From positions 18,561 through 82,560 of the forward strand of contig NZ_LDUE01000018.1 of assembly GCF_001038485.1 (NCBI RefSeq): 64,000 nt of DNA, written 5' to 3'. Positions within the stretch are counted from its first letter, which is position 1. Each line of letters opens with the position of its first letter. The notes beneath the pieces were generated by a model. It did not search any database, had not been told where the DNA came from, and worked only from the letters and a program-made list of their open reading frames with translations. Of the stretch, positions 62,651 through 64,000 are shown in pieces. The translations under genes were made by a program, and so were the position numbers. Origin of the DNA: Ornithinibacillus californiensis. GTDB taxonomy: Bacteria; Bacillota; Bacilli; Bacillales; Amphibacillaceae.

Positions 62651-63411
62651 TAAGCTCTTTTCATAATAACGAGGAAGATGAACTTAATCGACTTCTTAAA
62701 TCGCTTTAATCGAAATGGTTGTTTTAATAAACGGTAGAGCCATTCTAGGTTTAAACGAATCCAACCTCTTGGTGCCCGTTTAACCTCTCCAGCTATCACA
62801 TCGAAGCTTCCTCCAACACCTATGAATAGCCCTTTAGAGAAATTGTGGTAGTGCTTCGCGATCCACTCTTCTTGTCTGGGTGCTCCCATCGCGACAAAGA
62901 CGAAATCGGGCTTGGAATCTTTTATTTGTTTTACGATCAAAGAATCATCTTGAAAGTATCCATGTTGGTAGCCCGCTATTTTTATATTTGGATAGGTTGC
63001 CTGGATTTCTCTGATAAACTTCTGGTTCACTTTTTCTTTCGCACCAAGGAAATAACAAGACAACCTTTGTGCATCAGCCATTTTTAGAAAATCAACCATC
63101 AGTTCAAAACCAGGGATACGTTCACGGATCGGTAGTTTCATTAATTTTGAGGCGAGCACAATACCTGCTCCGTCCGGCACCACAACATCTGCTGATTGAA
63201 CAATCTCCTTGAAATTGGAGTCCTCCCTAGTAAGCATTACAATCTCAGGGTTAGCAGTCACAACAAAGCATTTTCCTCCACTTCGAACTAGAGGTAAAAA
63301 GTAGTCACGTATCAAAACATCCTTCGCCATCGTCGTAAAGTCAATATCCATGATTGATACTTGCCCTCTACTCATTGGCTCCGAGGTCACTAGACTTCGA
63401 TTAGCCGACAT
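62650..63411 (-). CDS. WecB/TagA/CpsF-type glycosyltransferase
   Basis: About 253 residues. Family motifs: VVPDGAGIVLASKLMKLPIR, YFLGAKEKVNQKF, FVAMGAPRQEEWIAKH and GVGGSFDVIAGEVKRAPRGW. The basic C-terminus (LKQPFRLKRFKKS) associates with the membrane. The family transfers N-acetylmannosamine or its uronic acid to a lipid-linked acceptor, so the UDP-ManNAc made by WecB may be its donor. The frame extends to 63420; GGAGGTTGTCTGTT before the ATG at 63411 decides the start. Confidence 0.9.
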   Translation of the reverse strand: MSANRSLVTSEPMSRGQVSIMDIDFTTMAKDVLIRDYFLPLVRSGGKCFVVTANPEIVMLTREDSNFKEIVQSADVVVPDGAGIVLASKLMKLPIRERIPGFELMVDFLKMADAQRLSCYFLGAKEKVNQKFIREIQATYPNIKIAGYQHGYFQDDSLIVKQIKDSKPDFVFVAMGAPRQEEWIAKHYHNFSKGLFIGVGGSFDVIAGEVKRAPRGWIRLNLEWLYRLLKQPFRLKRFKKSIKFIFLVIMKRA

Positions 63412-63429
63412 AACAGACAACCTCCTTCA

Positions 63430-63492
63430 GAGGGGACAGTCCCTCACTACTTTAAAGTGTTAAAGTTTTAGAGTGCTGAGGGACTGTCCCCA
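63430..63492. repeat. REP-like palindrome, GGGGACAGTCCCTC type
   Basis: GGGGACAGTCCCTCACTACTTTAAAG... returns as GAGTGCTGAGGGACTGTCCCC, giving an extended imperfect hairpin upstream of the glycosyltransferase gene. Confidence 0.75.
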
Positions 63493-63580
63493 ATGTCATC
63501 AAGCTAAGATGACAAAATATGTAAATGAATTAAAAAAGACAAAAAATAACCAAAATATGCCAAAAAGCACTTGACTTTTT

Positions 63581-63647
63581 AAAATCACCACAATAATCGA
63601 TTTGAATACCGATTTTTTAGGTATATCAACGATGAAGTGGTGATTTT
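63581..63647 (+). promoter_or_regulatory. Inverted repeat before the transposase start
   Basis: AAAATCACCAC (63581-63591) pairs with GTGGTGATTTT (63637-63647), which contains the only ribosome binding site of the transposase gene. It could block translation of read-through transcripts. Confidence 0.55.
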
Positions 63648-63649
63648 TT

Positions 63650-64000
63650 ATGGGGAAAAGTATGTTTTTAGAGGCTATTGAGGTAACTCGGAACGTCATT
63701 CATGACTATATTTTTAAGTGTGAATCACGATCCAAACCAACCTATTTTACCCGTGAAGGGCAAAACAAGTTGAGTTTTACAAGCACATTGTTATTTATGC
63801 TTAATTTTGTAAAGAAGAGCATTCAGATTGAACTGGATGACTTCTTTAAAATTCTTAATAAAAAGGAGGTAACAGTAAGTAAACAGGCCTTTTGTGAGGC
63901 GAGGAAGAAGGTTAAACCAGAGGCTTTTATATTTTTATTAGATACTATTGTGGACTGGTACTACAAAAGAAATTCCTACAATACCTTCATGGGGTTTCGG
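63650..64000 (+). CDS. IS4-like transposase, 5' part
   Basis: 117 codons are visible, from the ATG at 63650 (after GTGGTG) to the right edge. The words KPTYFTREGQNKLSFTSTLL, FMLNFVKKSIQIELDDFFK and VTVSKQAFCEARKKVKPEAF are typical of the N-terminal region of IS4-family transposases. The catalytic DDE residues would lie beyond the window. The left boundary of the insertion sequence was not identified; it must lie between about 63493 and 63580. Confidence 0.85.
   Translation, partial: MGKSMFLEAIEVTRNVIHDYIFKCESRSKPTYFTREGQNKLSFTSTLLFMLNFVKKSIQIELDDFFKILNKKEVTVSKQAFCEARKKVKPEAFIFLLDTIVDWYYKRNSYNTFMGFR

Noticed and set aside
1..64000. CRISPR array, tRNA, rRNA, prophage structural genes
   Set aside because: No regularly spaced repeats, no cloverleaf or rRNA sequence, and no phage head, tail or lysis genes were seen. 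The GGGACA elements are palindromes at irregular spacing.

Overview
The window is low-GC, AT-rich DNA from a Gram-positive bacterium. Strong AGGAGG-type ribosome binding sites, frequent TTG starts, a CpsD/YveK/CpsB tyrosine-phosphorylation triad, ECF transporters, LacI regulators, holin-like type I toxin genes and GGGACA-type palindromic repeats together point to Bacillaceae. A halotolerant genus near Oceanobacillus, Virgibacillus or Ornithinibacillus is my inference. No rRNA, tRNA or CRISPR array was seen.

Layout. (1) 1-3.5 kb: a small catabolic cluster (AstE/AspA-like deacylase, TPR protein, M19 dipeptidase) divergent from a CdaR/PucR-type regulator. (2) 4.1-6.4 kb: a secreted YcdB/YcdC-like protein with a C-terminal SLH-like region. 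(3) 6.6-14.4 kb: an SDR enzyme and an eight-gene operon behind one LacI-controlled promoter: lacI, nucleoside hydrolase, ECF S, T, A and A' components, ribokinase and an EamA exporter. This is a self-contained route from imported ribonucleoside to ribose 5-phosphate. (4) 14.6-19.4 kb: a fragment of a UDP-glucose dehydrogenase gene, a divergent YeiH transporter/LysR regulator pair, a 42-residue membrane peptide, an unknown 446-residue secreted protein, and repeat-rich DNA. (5) 19.5-26.9 kb: a fructan or sucrose operon (fructokinase, GH32 hydrolase, lipoprotein, two permeases) with its own LacI repressor and operators. (6) 27.2-36.6 kb: an accessory island of orphan genes: a type I toxin, a nonsense-interrupted ORF, a zinc-ribbon protein, DUF2971, a ParB-like protein, a nucleotidyltransferase-like/XRE pair, a tyrosine recombinase with a leader peptide, a candidate structured RNA and an XRE protein with a possible nuclease-fold domain. 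(7) 36.7-63.4 kb: a large exopolysaccharide locus on the minus strand. It has sugar-nucleotide enzymes (WecB, UDP-HexNAc dehydrogenase, GalU, a PglF/CapD-like dehydratase, a DegT aminotransferase), a GNAT enzyme, an ATP-grasp ligase, an initiating sugar transferase, glycosyltransferases, polymerase and flippase. It also has two LuxR-type regulators, two PHP phosphatase paralogues (one with lost metal ligands), a BY-kinase with its modulator, a prepilin and a decayed GGDEF gene. (8) 63.6 kb to the end: the 5' part of an IS4-like transposase gene.

The signals I rate most unusual are the PHP phosphatase paralogue that has lost four metal-ligand positions, the nested-stem RNA candidate next to the recombinase, the two-gene nucleotidyltransferase-like/XRE module with palindromic operators, and the receiver domain with Glu in place of the phospho-accepting Asp. 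Start sites were chosen by eye from Shine-Dalgarno (SD) sequences. Family names come from motif recognition without database searches.
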